This document shows, piece by piece, positions 35,643 through 46,272 of a stretch of DNA of 64,000 nt. The translations under genes were made by a program, and so were the position numbers. Origin of the DNA: Acidobacteriota bacterium (GTDB taxonomy: Bacteria > Acidobacteriota > Vicinamibacteria > Vicinamibacterales > SCN-69-37). Where the stretch lies: NCBI GenBank assembly GCA_020853395.1, contig JADYYY010000013.1:1-64000 (forward strand). The letters are read 5' to 3'. Below the pieces are notes generated by a model. That model made no database searches. It saw only the letters and a program-made list of their open reading frames with translations, and had not been told where the DNA came from. Each line of letters starts with the position of its first letter. The first letter of the stretch is position 1.

Positions 35643-36602
35643 GTGACCGCGTCCATTCCGCGCTGGGCCGTTCCGCTCGTCGCCGCAGGCGGCGCGGCTT
35701 TGCTGGCAGCGCTCGTCGTTCACCTCGGGCCGTCGGTGATTGCCCGCCAGCTCGCTGGCCTCGCCCCCATCCTGCCGATCGTGCTCGCGCTCGGCGCCAT
35801 CAAGTACGGGCTGCAGACGATCGGGTGGAGGCTCGTGCTCCGCCCTGCCGAGCGTCCGCCGTGGTCCGACGCGATTTGCGCGACGATTGCCGGCGATGCC
35901 GTCGGCTACCTGACCTGGGCCGGACCGTTCTCCAGCGAGCCGACCCGGGCGGTGCTCACGCGGCATCTCGTGCCCGTCGGCGCCAGCGTGGCCGCCGGCG
36001 CCGCGGAACGCTTCATGTACAGCCTGACGTCCGCGCTGCTGATCGTGGCGGTGCCGGCCGTGCTCGCTCTGCGCCGTCATCCCACGTGGCAGCCGGTGGC
36101 CTGGACGGCATCGTGCCTGCTGGTTCTGTCGGGATGGTGGCTGTGGACTCGCCGCCACGAACGGCCGCCGCGCGCTTCCCGATCGTGGGGCCGGCCGCTC
36201 GACGCCGTCCGGACGTTCTGGCGCGAGCATCACGGCGTCGCACCCGTGCTCGGGGTGCTCTGTCTCGGACAACACGCCACGCTCGTGCTCGAAGCGTACG
36301 TGATGCTCAACGCGCTCGGTGCTCTCCCGACCATCGGCGCGGCCCTCGTCTTCGAGGTCGTCAGCAAGCTCGTGAACACCGCCGGCAGCGCCGTGCCGGG
36401 GCGGATCGGCATCTCGGAAGGGGGCTCGGCGCTTCTGGCCCGCGCGCTCGGCTACGAAGCCAGCCTGGGGTTGAGCCTGGCGCTCATGCGCCGAGTCCGG
36501 GCCGCGATCTGGACGGCGGTCGGCCTGCTCATGCTCGTCGTGCAGGAACGGCGCGCGCGCCGTACGTCTGATGGGGAGCCGACGAGCCGTCGTGCGTCAT
36601 GA
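35643..36602 (+). CDS. Flippase-like membrane protein (LPG_synthase_TM family), paralogue of 3828-4814
   Basis: 319 residues, eight or so hydrophobic segments. Family loops: TIAGDAVGYLTWAGPFSSEP (compare SGDALGNITPLGLAASEPAK in the other copy) and FEVVSKLVNTAGSAVPGRIG. GTG 35643 starts 1 bp after the preceding stop, so it is part of the same operon. A role in moving the product of the CDP-alcohol pathway across the inner membrane is a reasonable inference from context. Confidence 0.78.
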   Translation: MTASIPRWAVPLVAAGGAALLAALVVHLGPSVIARQLAGLAPILPIVLALGAIKYGLQTIGWRLVLRPAERPPWSDAICATIAGDAVGYLTWAGPFSSEPTRAVLTRHLVPVGASVAAGAAERFMYSLTSALLIVAVPAVLALRRHPTWQPVAWTASCLLVLSGWWLWTRRHERPPRASRSWGRPLDAVRTFWREHHGVAPVLGVLCLGQHATLVLEAYVMLNALGALPTIGAALVFEVVSKLVNTAGSAVPGRIGISEGGSALLARALGYEASLGLSLALMRRVRAAIWTAVGLLMLVVQERRARRTSDGEPTSRRAS

Positions 36603-36623
36603 GTCGCGACGTACGACGCCGAC

Positions 36624-37607
36624 CTACCGAAGGGACGCCACCACGGTCGACGTCGCGAACTCCGCCACGAGCGGCAAGTGATCGGACGCGCGGCCGCCGT
36701 CGATCACGCGTCCGCCGAGCGCGGTGATGTTCCGCGAGAAGATCCAGTCGAGCGGCACCCGATGGTGGATCGATGTCCGGCGGGGAGCGTCGATCGTCCC
36801 GAGCGCGTCGACGAACCCTTCCTTCGTCAGGCAGCGCACGATCGGGGAGTCGTGGGGCATCGAGAGCGTGTTGAAGTCGCCGGCGAAAACCACCGGAACC
36901 TCGAGCGCGACGGCCGTCGACCGATCCGCCAGCATCTCGTCGATCTGCTTGTGCCGGAACCTGTCGTCCTTCGCGCTCTCGATGTGCGCGTTGTAGAAGA
37001 CGATGCCGGCCGTGGCGACGCGGAGCGCGATGCGCCCGCCCCGGCGCGGCTGGAACGGGTCGAGCTTCCATCGGAGATCCGCCTGGTTCTTGAAGCGGAG
37101 CGCGACGGCGTCGTCGATCGGATACCGGCTGAGCACGGCCTGGCCGGTCAGCGCCGGCACGTTGCCCTTCGATTCGCCGATCTCCTGGAACTCGCCCGCG
37201 AACACCCAGTTCATGCCCAGGTCCGCGGCGAGGTCGGCCGCGACGTTCCTGTACTTCGACCGCCGGACACCGTGGTCGGCTTCCTGCAGCAGGTAGACGT
37301 CGGCGTCAGCCGCGACGAGCACGTCGCGGATCTCTTCGTACCGCGTGCCCCTCGCGATGTTCCAGGAGACGACGGTCAGCGGCCGCTCGTGGGCCGGCCC
37401 GTGCACCACGCGCGACGGTTCGCCGACGACCGCGTGCAGGCGCTCGCCGTCGAGTAATGGGTCAGTAGCGAATCCGGCCAGCCGGACGAGCCCGAACAGC
37501 GTGAGGAGCGTACGCAGAAGTCCCTGCCTCGACAGCCTCGAACGCTGCAGACGAACCGGACCGAGCCGCTGAGCTGTCGGGATCGAGTGTACGGCCTCGT
37601 CGCGCAC
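36624..37607 (-). CDS. Endonuclease/exonuclease/phosphatase-family protein
   Basis: About 327 residues. EEP fold motifs: LTVVSWNIARGTRYEEIRDV (Asn), DADVYLLQEADHGVRRS (metal Glu), YNAHIESAKDDR, PVVFAGDFNTLSMPHDSP (Asp/Asn pair) and DGGRASDHLPLVAEF (catalytic Asp-His). An N-terminal hydrophobic stretch (LLRTLLTLFGLVRLAGF) suggests a membrane anchor or signal. Substrate: a phosphodiester (nucleic acid, inositol phosphate or sphingolipid head group). GTG 37607 is chosen; no unique start is visible upstream. Convergent with the flippase gene, so its link to the lipid operon is positional only. Confidence 0.88.
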   Translation of the reverse strand: MRDEAVHSIPTAQRLGPVRLQRSRLSRQGLLRTLLTLFGLVRLAGFATDPLLDGERLHAVVGEPSRVVHGPAHERPLTVVSWNIARGTRYEEIRDVLVAADADVYLLQEADHGVRRSKYRNVAADLAADLGMNWVFAGEFQEIGESKGNVPALTGQAVLSRYPIDDAVALRFKNQADLRWKLDPFQPRRGGRIALRVATAGIVFYNAHIESAKDDRFRHKQIDEMLADRSTAVALEVPVVFAGDFNTLSMPHDSPIVRCLTKEGFVDALGTIDAPRRTSIHHRVPLDWIFSRNITALGGRVIDGGRASDHLPLVAEFATSTVVASLR

Positions 37608-37725
37608 TCGGCAACGTCCACCCGTCCGAGCGTCCCAGGGAGCGCGGGGCCACAAGAGAGCGTCGAGGCGGCGCGATGCACGGCATCCGCATTCGCACGT
37701 AGAATCCCCCCGAGGGAGCCAGTCC

Positions 37726-38931
37726 ATGAAGACGACGCGACGGACGTTTCTGGTGACGGCGGCGTGGGCCCCGGCGATAATGCGCGCGGCGCAGGCCTCG
37801 GCGCAGGGGGGCGAACGGCTGGTCTACGTCGGCACCTACACGAACAACAACGCCGGCAGCAAAGGCATCTACGCCTTTCGATTCAACCCTTCGACCGGTC
37901 AGGCCACGGCGCTGGGCGTCGCGGCCGAGACCGACAGCCCGAGCTGGTTGGCGCTCCACCCGAACGGGCGATTCCTGTATGCGGCCAACGAGCTGCCGCC
38001 GCCGGAGGCGGGCGGTCCCGACGGCGCGATTACGGCGTTCTCGATCAACGCCACGTCGGGCGCGCTGACTCAGATCAGCCGATCGAAAACGAACGGCCGC
38101 GCGCCGGCGCACATGCTGGTCGATCGCTCGGGCAAGTGGGCGATCGCGGGCAACTACGGCGACGGCCCAGGTGCGATCGGCACGTCCATCGTCGTCTTTC
38201 CGATCGGATCGGACGGAAGGCTGCCGGATGCGCCGGCCCAGCTCGTGCCGCACACGCCGAGACCGAAGAAGGTCGATCCCAATGCCGCTCCCGGCGCCGC
38301 CAATCCGCCCACCTCGCATCCGCACTGCGTGCTGATGTCGCCCGACAACAAGTTCCTGGTCGTGGCAGAGAAGGGGTGGGATCAGATCGTCGTCTACACG
38401 TTCGATGCGGCCAGCGGAATGCTCACGCCGAACACGCCGCCGGCCGTGGATGCGACGAAGCTCAGGGCCGCGCCGCGGCATCTGGCGTTCCACCCGAACG
38501 GGAAGTACCTGTACGTGTGCTATGAAGCGGGCCGCGCCGTCTCGACGTTCGCGTGGGATGCGGCCAGCGGCTCGCTGACGGCGCTCGACACGCACGACAC
38601 GCTGCCGCCCGATGCGCCGCGGACGGGGTCGTGCGGCGAGATCGAGGTTCATCCCGACGGGAAGCATCTCTACGTCTCCAACCGCGGGCACAACAGCCTG
38701 GCGCTCTTCGCCATCGATCAGGCCAACGGAACGCTCGCGCCGCAGGGCCACTTTCCGGCCGGCGGCACGCCTCGGAACTTCAAGATCGATCCGACCGGCG
38801 ACTGGGTCATCACCGAAGGCCAGAACGTGCACAAGTCGTTCGTCCAGAGGATCGACCGCGCGAGCGGGAAGCTGACGATGACCGACGTCACGCTGGACGC
38901 GCCGGCGCCGGTCTGCATCGTGTTCGTGTAG
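37726..38931 (+). CDS. Secreted lactonase, 7-bladed beta-propeller (YkgB/Pgl-like)
   Basis: 401 residues. It has a Tat-like signal (TTRRTFLVTAAWAPAI), then propeller blades starting RLVYVGTYTNNNAGSKGIYA with repeated phrases LALHPNGRFLYAANE, HLAFHPNGKYLYVCYE and IEVHPDGKHLYVSNRG. This is the lactonase family (PF10282-type), hydrolysing sugar lactones such as 6-phosphogluconolactone or an aldonolactone; secretion argues for a non-phosphorylated periplasmic lactone. A ribosome-binding site (GAGGGAG) precedes the ATG. Confidence 0.9.
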   Translation: MKTTRRTFLVTAAWAPAIMRAAQASAQGGERLVYVGTYTNNNAGSKGIYAFRFNPSTGQATALGVAAETDSPSWLALHPNGRFLYAANELPPPEAGGPDGAITAFSINATSGALTQISRSKTNGRAPAHMLVDRSGKWAIAGNYGDGPGAIGTSIVVFPIGSDGRLPDAPAQLVPHTPRPKKVDPNAAPGAANPPTSHPHCVLMSPDNKFLVVAEKGWDQIVVYTFDAASGMLTPNTPPAVDATKLRAAPRHLAFHPNGKYLYVCYEAGRAVSTFAWDAASGSLTALDTHDTLPPDAPRTGSCGEIEVHPDGKHLYVSNRGHNSLALFAIDQANGTLAPQGHFPAGGTPRNFKIDPTGDWVITEGQNVHKSFVQRIDRASGKLTMTDVTLDAPAPVCIVFV

Positions 38932-38954
38932 CGGCCGGTCGGGCTCAATCAGGT

Positions 38955-40574
38955 CTACGGGTCAACGGCGGGAACGTCGAGACCCGAGATGGGGCGGGCG
39001 TCGCGCACGGCCAGGGTGGCGTCTGCCTCACGCGGCGCGCGGCCGTCCGCCGGCTGGGTGTCGTCGGCCTCGGCTTCGCGTGTCGCGTCCGATTCCGTCG
39101 TCCAACCGACGCGGATCAGCGGAAGCCCGAGCGTGCGAGCGTCGCCGGGAGCGGGAAAGGGATCGCAGATCCAGACGATCGCCGAACGGCCGCTTCGTGG
39201 CACCGTCACGGGCATGCGGAACGACCAGCCGTCGAGCGTCACCTGGTCGGCCGGGATGCGTTCGCCATTGTGAAAGAAGCGGACCGCGGCGCTCTCGCCG
39301 AGCCTGCGGATGGGCGCACATTCGATCGTCGCGACGTAGCGGCCCGGCCGCAGTGTGCCGCATGCGACCGCGACCGCTTCGGACCAGCGAAACGTCACGC
39401 CCGCCCACACCTCCGGCTGATGCGCGCCGGCGACCGCCACGGTGCCGGGATCCCCCGGCGTCCAGCGCAGGCGATCGGCGACTCGAGCCATGCGCCGCCG
39501 TGAGGCGTTGCGCTCGGCGGCGTGTCGAAGGCGGCGGCCGCGGATGAGCGCCGTCGTGTACGTCTGAAACGCCCCGCGCGTCTGTTCGAGGGTGCCGAAG
39601 CGGTTCGCCCACGCGACCACGGCTCTTGCCCGCCATCGTTCGATCGCCGCGGCGGCGCGGTCGAAGCCGGTGCCGACGAGCGCGGCGGGAAGCCACTGCA
39701 CGATGCGAGGCGCGCGTTGGTGGCGCTCTTCGCGCCGCTCGGCGTTCGGTCCGTGAGCGTCGCGCAGCGCCGACGCGACGATCGCGCGGGCGATGTGCCG
39801 ATCCCAGTTGGCGTGAGCCTCCCATTCCGGGGGCGTTTCGATCAGCTCGTCGCCGGGCCGATTCCGCGGCCGCCCGAGGAAGGCCGCCTCACCGTCGATG
39901 AAGTCGCACGTGAACTCGCGCAACACGCCGATGTGTCCGCTGTACTGATGGCGGAGCCGAATCTCCGGCACATGGCCGATCGTGAAGCCGCGGGCGTGAT
40001 AGCGTGCGGCGAGGACCCACTCGGCGAAGTGGCCGTACTCGGCGGGGAATCCACCGGTCTCGACATAGGCCGTCCGCCGCGTGACGAAGCACTGATCGAG
40101 GATCTTGCGCCAGGGGTGCTCGGTCATCCCGTACGCGATATCGGCCTCGTACATGTCGGCCTCGACGACCGACAGGCGGTTCGACGTGACCCGCTCCGAC
40201 GTGCAGGAGAACGCGCTCCACTCCGGGTGGGCGGCGAGCACGTCTCGGCACTTCGCGAGGACGTCGGGCGTCGGCCAGACGTGCGACTCCGTGAAGAAGA
40301 GCACCTCGCCTCGCGCGGCGGAAGCGCCTTCGGCCGAGAGCGCCATGTCATGAGCCGCCGTCGAACGCAGCACCTGGTCGTGCAGAGCGAGGCGGGCGCG
40401 AAGCGCGACGAGATGCCGCCGCCGAAAGCCGGGCGGGACGACGAGGATGAGCTCGTAGGTGGTGCGGTCGATTCGTTGGTCCGACCACGCCGCGATGCAG
40501 TCCTCCGCCCTGCCGCGATGGAACTCGAGCGGGATGATGACCGAGAAGAGGATCGGCGGAGCGTCAGTCAGCAG
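38955..40574 (-). CDS. Family 2 glycosyltransferase without a standard start codon
   Basis: The first in-frame ATG/GTG (GTG 40373) would delete the canonical GT-A N-terminus, but the same frame is open further: PPILFSVIIPLEFHRGRAED, then YELILVVPPGFRRRHLVALR. The N-terminal beta-strand FSVIIPL shows that the true start lies near 40574, where the codons read CTG CTG ACT GAC; no ATG, GTG or TTG is in frame. An AAAGGG sequence lies upstream. From the start at 40574 the protein is about 539 residues. Features: GEVLFFTESHVWPTPD at the DxD position and a C-terminal domain of unknown function. Transferase substrate unknown. Confidence 0.75.
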   Translation of the reverse strand: MLTDAPPILFSVIIPLEFHRGRAEDCIAAWSDQRIDRTTYELILVVPPGFRRRHLVALRARLALHDQVLRSTAAHDMALSAEGASAARGEVLFFTESHVWPTPDVLAKCRDVLAAHPEWSAFSCTSERVTSNRLSVVEADMYEADIAYGMTEHPWRKILDQCFVTRRTAYVETGGFPAEYGHFAEWVLAARYHARGFTIGHVPEIRLRHQYSGHIGVLREFTCDFIDGEAAFLGRPRNRPGDELIETPPEWEAHANWDRHIARAIVASALRDAHGPNAERREERHQRAPRIVQWLPAALVGTGFDRAAAAIERWRARAVVAWANRFGTLEQTRGAFQTYTTALIRGRRLRHAAERNASRRRMARVADRLRWTPGDPGTVAVAGAHQPEVWAGVTFRWSEAVAVACGTLRPGRYVATIECAPIRRLGESAAVRFFHNGERIPADQVTLDGWSFRMPVTVPRSGRSAIVWICDPFPAPGDARTLGLPLIRVGWTTESDATREAEADDTQPADGRAPREADATLAVRDARPISGLDVPAVDP

Positions 40575-40824
40575 ACACGCCCTTTCAGGCAGCCGTCGCG
40601 TGGGAGCCGCCTCAACGGCGAGCCGTTGACCAAGACGTCGTGAGACGTGATCGCGCGCACTCCTGTGGCCCCTGCTCGACTCCTGAGGGACGATGTCACC
40701 GTCGCCGCCAGGTTGGCAAGCACGTCGTGGCGGCCCATCTCCACGTCTCTGCGCGGAGGGATGACACGGGCATCTCGCGTGGCCGATCCGATTGGGATTG
40801 GGAAGACGGCCGCGATCGATCTAG

Positions 40825-43098
<2,274 letters not shown>

Positions 43099-43516
43099 GG
43101 TGACGCGTTGGGCGCTCGTGGCGTCGCGCGAGCGTGCGCGGCGCCGCGAGGCCAACGCCGCGCGTCTATCGTCGTCCTCCACGCCGGGGATCTCATCGAT
43201 GACGCTCGGAGCCCTACATGGCTGCCGATCCGAGCCGATCATTCCGTCAGGAACGTGGACTCGATTCCAGCGCGATGCGCGCGCTGACGGTGGCCGTCCG
43301 GAGCAGGCAAGATGCTCGGGCAGGTCGGGCCGTTCGTGCTCCGGTGGTCGTCGTCGTACGCTGCGGCCAACCATAACGCCGCGGTGTGTCCGAGTCCAAG
43401 AAGCACGTCACGCGCCGGCTGCGACAGGACCAGCGAGACGCCGGAGATGACGGCGATCGCGGTGCCCATCGGGACGTAGGCGCGAACTCGCCAGATTCCT
43501 GCGTTGTCCGCTCCGT
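43099..43516. other. Gene-poor interval (418 bp) with a possible small membrane ORF
   Basis: The only candidate is a minus-strand frame of about 76 codons (43469-43239) starting at an ATG and containing the hydrophobic stretch TAIAVISGVSLVLSQ and LGLGHTAALWLAAAY. It lacks a clear ribosome-binding site and could be a gene relic. GC-rich hairpins occur just after katG. Confidence 0.25.
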
Positions 43517-44080
43517 CTATCGGCCTGCTGCCGGACGTGCGCTCGGAGGAAGGAGGCCGTTCAGCCGCAGATAGCCGGCCGCGGTCGAGTAGTGATCCGC
43601 CCAATCGGTCGCGATCGTGACGAGCACGCCGCCTCGCGACATGCCGGTCGGCCGGCCGAACAGCGCAGCCTCCTCCCCAAGCGAGGCATCCTTCAACTCG
43701 CCGAGCGCCGACTTGCAGTAGTCGAACGATTGCCGCAGCAATGGCGTGAGCGGCTCCTTCGTCAGGATCTGGTTCAGCGTCCCGAGCCGCTCGGGCCCCA
43801 TCGGCGCCGGCAGGGACGTGAGCGCCGAGCACAAGGCCACGTTGGTCTGCGCCACGTGCGCCATCAGTTGACCGAACGTCATCTGCGCGGGCGTCGGGCG
43901 GTACTCGTATCGGTCGGCCGGCATGAGAGCGGCGGAGTCGATCAGGTTCTTCGAGTCGCGTTCGAGAACGGCGCGCACCGCGTCGACGACGGGGTTCGAC
44001 GAGGGCGCGAACACCTGGGCGCCCGTGCCTTCGCCCGCCATCAGCGCGCCGGCGAGGACAACTGTCGTGAGAGCCTTCAT
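43517..44080 (-). CDS. Exported DinB-superfamily protein
   Basis: 187 residues. Signal peptide MKALTTVVLAGALMAGEGTG (cut near GAQ), then a four-helix DinB-like fold with LMPADRYEYRPTPAQMTFGQ and LMAHVAQTNVALCSAL (His positioned as a metal ligand) and ATDWADHYSTAAGYLRLNGL (second and third His/Asp). Metal-dependent thiol transfer is typical of the superfamily. The start at 44080 has a GGGAGGTC ribosome-binding site. It is divergent from padR across the operator at 44106-44120, so likely a PadR target. Confidence 0.85.
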   Translation of the reverse strand: MKALTTVVLAGALMAGEGTGAQVFAPSSNPVVDAVRAVLERDSKNLIDSAALMPADRYEYRPTPAQMTFGQLMAHVAQTNVALCSALTSLPAPMGPERLGTLNQILTKEPLTPLLRQSFDYCKSALGELKDASLGEEAALFGRPTGMSRGGVLVTIATDWADHYSTAAGYLRLNGLLPPSARPAAGR

Positions 44081-44105
44081 GAGACCTCCCTGGCTGTGTT
44101 GTATC

Positions 44106-44120
44106 GATATATGATATATC
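44106..44120. promoter_or_regulatory. PadR operator candidate (perfect palindrome)
   Basis: GATATAT-G-ATATATC, 7-bp perfect arms around a single base, in an otherwise GC-rich genome. Placed between the divergent DinB and padR starts. AT-rich dyads of this shape (ATAT-N-ATAT) are known PadR-family sites. Confidence 0.65.
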
Positions 44121-44131
44121 TTGTTTCGGAC

Positions 44132-44446
44132 ATGCCGCGCAAGTCGAAACACGGTCCGGCGAACGATCCCGAGCTGCTGATCCTGGCCAGCCTGGCATCA
44201 GGTCCGAAGCACGGCTACGCCGTGATGGCCGACATCGAGCAGTTCGCGAACGTGCGCGTGGGGCCGGGCACGCTCTACACGGCGATCACGCGGCTGGTCG
44301 AACGCCGGCTGATTGCCCCCGCCGGGGAAATCGGACGCCAGCGGCCCTACAAGCTCACCGCCGCGGGCGCGACGTTCCTGAAAGCGCAGCTCGACGACAT
44401 GCGTCGCGTCGCATCGATCGGGCTCGGGCGGCTGAGGCTGGCATGA
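44132..44446 (+). CDS. PadR-family transcriptional regulator
   Basis: 104 residues: winged helix with ELLILASLASGPKHGYAVMA, VRVGPGTLYTAITRLVERRL and GRQRPYKLTAAGATFLKAQL, then a short C-terminal dimerisation helix. These are PadR hallmarks. ATG 44132 is preferred; ATG 44111 would put the palindromic operator in the coding sequence. It overlaps the following membrane-protein gene by ATGA, a pairing frequently seen in this bacterial group. Probably autoregulated through the adjacent operator. Confidence 0.92.
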   Translation: MPRKSKHGPANDPELLILASLASGPKHGYAVMADIEQFANVRVGPGTLYTAITRLVERRLIAPAGEIGRQRPYKLTAAGATFLKAQLDDMRRVASIGLGRLRLA

Positions 44447-45072
44447 AGGTCCCCCGCTCGTTCCTCGCCATTCTGCTGCGGCTCTACCCGAAGGCCTGGC
44501 GTCAGCAGTACGGAGACGAGTTGCTGGAGCTGCTCGAGCGGCGGCCGCTTAGCCTGTCGGCGATCCTGGACGTTCTGCGGGCGGCGCTCTGGCAGCGGAT
44601 GCGTGCCGTGGCGCCGTCGACGTTGCTGGGCGTCGCGTGCCTGCTGCTGATCGGCGCCGGAGTGATCGTGACGCCGACCGCCTACGGACAGACGTCGTGG
44701 GGATTGGTGCGGGCGTCGAACATGACGTTCCCGCCGATCAAGATCGTGTTCTTCGAGTCGGAGCTGTTCGCGCTGTTGCTGGTCGGCTGCGGATGCTGGA
44801 CGCAGCTCGCGCGGGGCACAGGGCCCGCCAGGGCGGCGATGTGGATGACGATCGTCGCCGGGTTGCCGGTGCTCGTCGGCGGCGTGCTGATCGGCTTGGG
44901 CGTCCTCGACGCTGCGTTTCCGTTGTCGACCGGCCAGCTCGGCTCGCCGTCGCCGTGGGCCATGGTGCTCGCGCCGTTCGTGAGGGCGCCGGAATCCGCG
45001 ATCTGGGGAGCGATCGGCGGCCGCCTGGGCCGCTGGATCGCACGAAGGCGAGGCTCGCCAGTCTCTGCGTGA
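44443..45072 (+). CDS. Membrane protein cotranscribed with padR
   Basis: 209 residues. N-terminal amphipathic part LRLYPKAWRQQYGDELLELL is the conserved 'LYP-x-x-WR-x-x-YG-x-E' segment of PadR-partner proteins, followed by four or five hydrophobic helices (LLGVACLLLIGAGVIVTP, ELFALLLVGCGCW and others). Function unknown; such proteins may sense or signal envelope state to PadR. It ends with a basic cytoplasmic tail (WIARRRGSPVSA). Confidence 0.8.
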   Translation: MKVPRSFLAILLRLYPKAWRQQYGDELLELLERRPLSLSAILDVLRAALWQRMRAVAPSTLLGVACLLLIGAGVIVTPTAYGQTSWGLVRASNMTFPPIKIVFFESELFALLLVGCGCWTQLARGTGPARAAMWMTIVAGLPVLVGGVLIGLGVLDAAFPLSTGQLGSPSPWAMVLAPFVRAPESAIWGAIGGRLGRWIARRRGSPVSA

Positions 45073-45103
45073 ACGTCGTCCTTCGGCCAAGGGGCCGGAA
45101 GCA

Positions 45104-45125
45104 TATACTGCCTCCTCATGAGGAG
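45104..45125 (+). promoter_or_regulatory. -10 box and 14-bp palindrome over the transcription start and ribosome-binding site
   Basis: TATACT (45104-45109) is a good -10, without a convincing -35. CTCCTCATGAGGAG (45112-45125) is a perfect palindrome covering the likely start of transcription and the GAGGAG ribosome-binding site of the TIM-barrel gene. It could be an operator, or an mRNA hairpin hiding the site. Confidence 0.35.
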
Positions 45126-45132
45126 AGCGTTC

Positions 45133-46113
45133 ATGAATCGACGTCAGTTCCTGATGGGTGGGGCGGCGGCCGGCACGGCTGTCATCGCCACACGAGGGGC
45201 TTCGGCCGCGGCCCAGGCGCCGGCCGGCGGTGGTCAGGGGCAAGCGACCGGGCGCGGGCGTGGACGTGGTGCGAACGTTCCGGCCGAGAAGCTCGCACGC
45301 GTCTCCCTGATGACGCTCAACTTCAACGCGATGCTCAAGCTGCCGTGGGCGGCCAACGCGCGTCCGACGCAGACCCTCGATCTGCTGGATCTGCCGCAGT
45401 ACTACATGGATCAGTACCGCGTGCCGAACATGGAGTTTCAGACCGATCACCTCGCGCAGGATCCCGAGCGGGCGCTGCCCGACGCGGAGTTCTTCAAGCA
45501 GATGCGCGCGAAGCTGGACGCCGCCAAGGTCTCCGCCTCGCAGATCAATCTCGAGATCGGCGGGATGGGCAACCTCGAGGGCGAGGCGCGCGAGGCCTGG
45601 CTGACGCGGGCCCGCAAGTGGACGGACCTTTCGCCGATTCTCGGCGTCACGCGACTGATGGTGATCCAGGACGGGTTGGCCGAGGACACCAAGGCCAACT
45701 GCATCGCCGCCTGGAAATCGCTCGCCGACTACGCTCGCCCGAAGGGCATTAGGATCTCCGCCGAGACGCGCGGCGGCGGAGGCGGCGGGCGGCGGGGCGG
45801 TGCGGCGCCCGCGGCTCCACCGGCGCGACCGGCGTGGATGCTGCTCGAAGAAGTGATCGAAGCCTCTGGCGGCTACTCGAACGTCGACCTCGGCGGCGTC
45901 GGCGCGGCCAACCAGCAGGAGCTCCACGAGTGCATCAAGGCGATGTTCCCCAGGTCGTCGGGCAACATGCACATCAAGTCGAGCCCCTACTGGGACATCG
46001 GAACGGCGATCCGTTTCACCGAGTCGCTCGGCTACAAGGGCCTGTACTCGATCGAAGTCAATCCCGAACCCGCCATCGGTATCGTCTACAACACGGTTCT
46101 CGCGAACCTGTGA
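45133..46113 (+). CDS. Tat-exported xylose-isomerase-like TIM-barrel protein
   Basis: 326 residues. Twin-arginine signal MNRRQFLMGGAAAGTAVIAT, a Gly/Arg/Gln low-complexity linker (GGGQGQATGRGRGRG), then a sugar-phosphate isomerase/epimerase type barrel (MEFQTDHLAQDPE, SASQINLEIGGMGNLEGEAR, GYSNVDLGGVGAANQQELHE, YKGLYSIEVNPEP). Metal-binding Glu/Asp positions are plausible (NLEIGG, NVDLGG, SIEVNPE). Probably acts on an extracellular sugar or lactone. The ATG at 45133 is chosen for the Tat motif. Confidence 0.85.
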   Translation: MNRRQFLMGGAAAGTAVIATRGASAAAQAPAGGGQGQATGRGRGRGANVPAEKLARVSLMTLNFNAMLKLPWAANARPTQTLDLLDLPQYYMDQYRVPNMEFQTDHLAQDPERALPDAEFFKQMRAKLDAAKVSASQINLEIGGMGNLEGEAREAWLTRARKWTDLSPILGVTRLMVIQDGLAEDTKANCIAAWKSLADYARPKGIRISAETRGGGGGGRRGGAAPAAPPARPAWMLLEEVIEASGGYSNVDLGGVGAANQQELHECIKAMFPRSSGNMHIKSSPYWDIGTAIRFTESLGYKGLYSIEVNPEPAIGIVYNTVLANL

Positions 46114-46272
46114 CGACCGGCTGGCGCTCGTGCCGCACGAACCGCCGCGGTGCCGGGCCGCAAGTCGAAGTGCCGGCCACGGCCGTCTCGCTCAGCCAGC
46201 AGTCTCTCGGCATGGACGTGGACTTCGCGTCGAGGCCGCCGCACCACGTCGAGCGACGCGGACGCAGCGCCG

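Noticed and set aside
43239..43469. Small membrane protein gene between katG and the DinB gene
   Set aside because: No ribosome-binding site and no family; kept only as a note in the interval entry.
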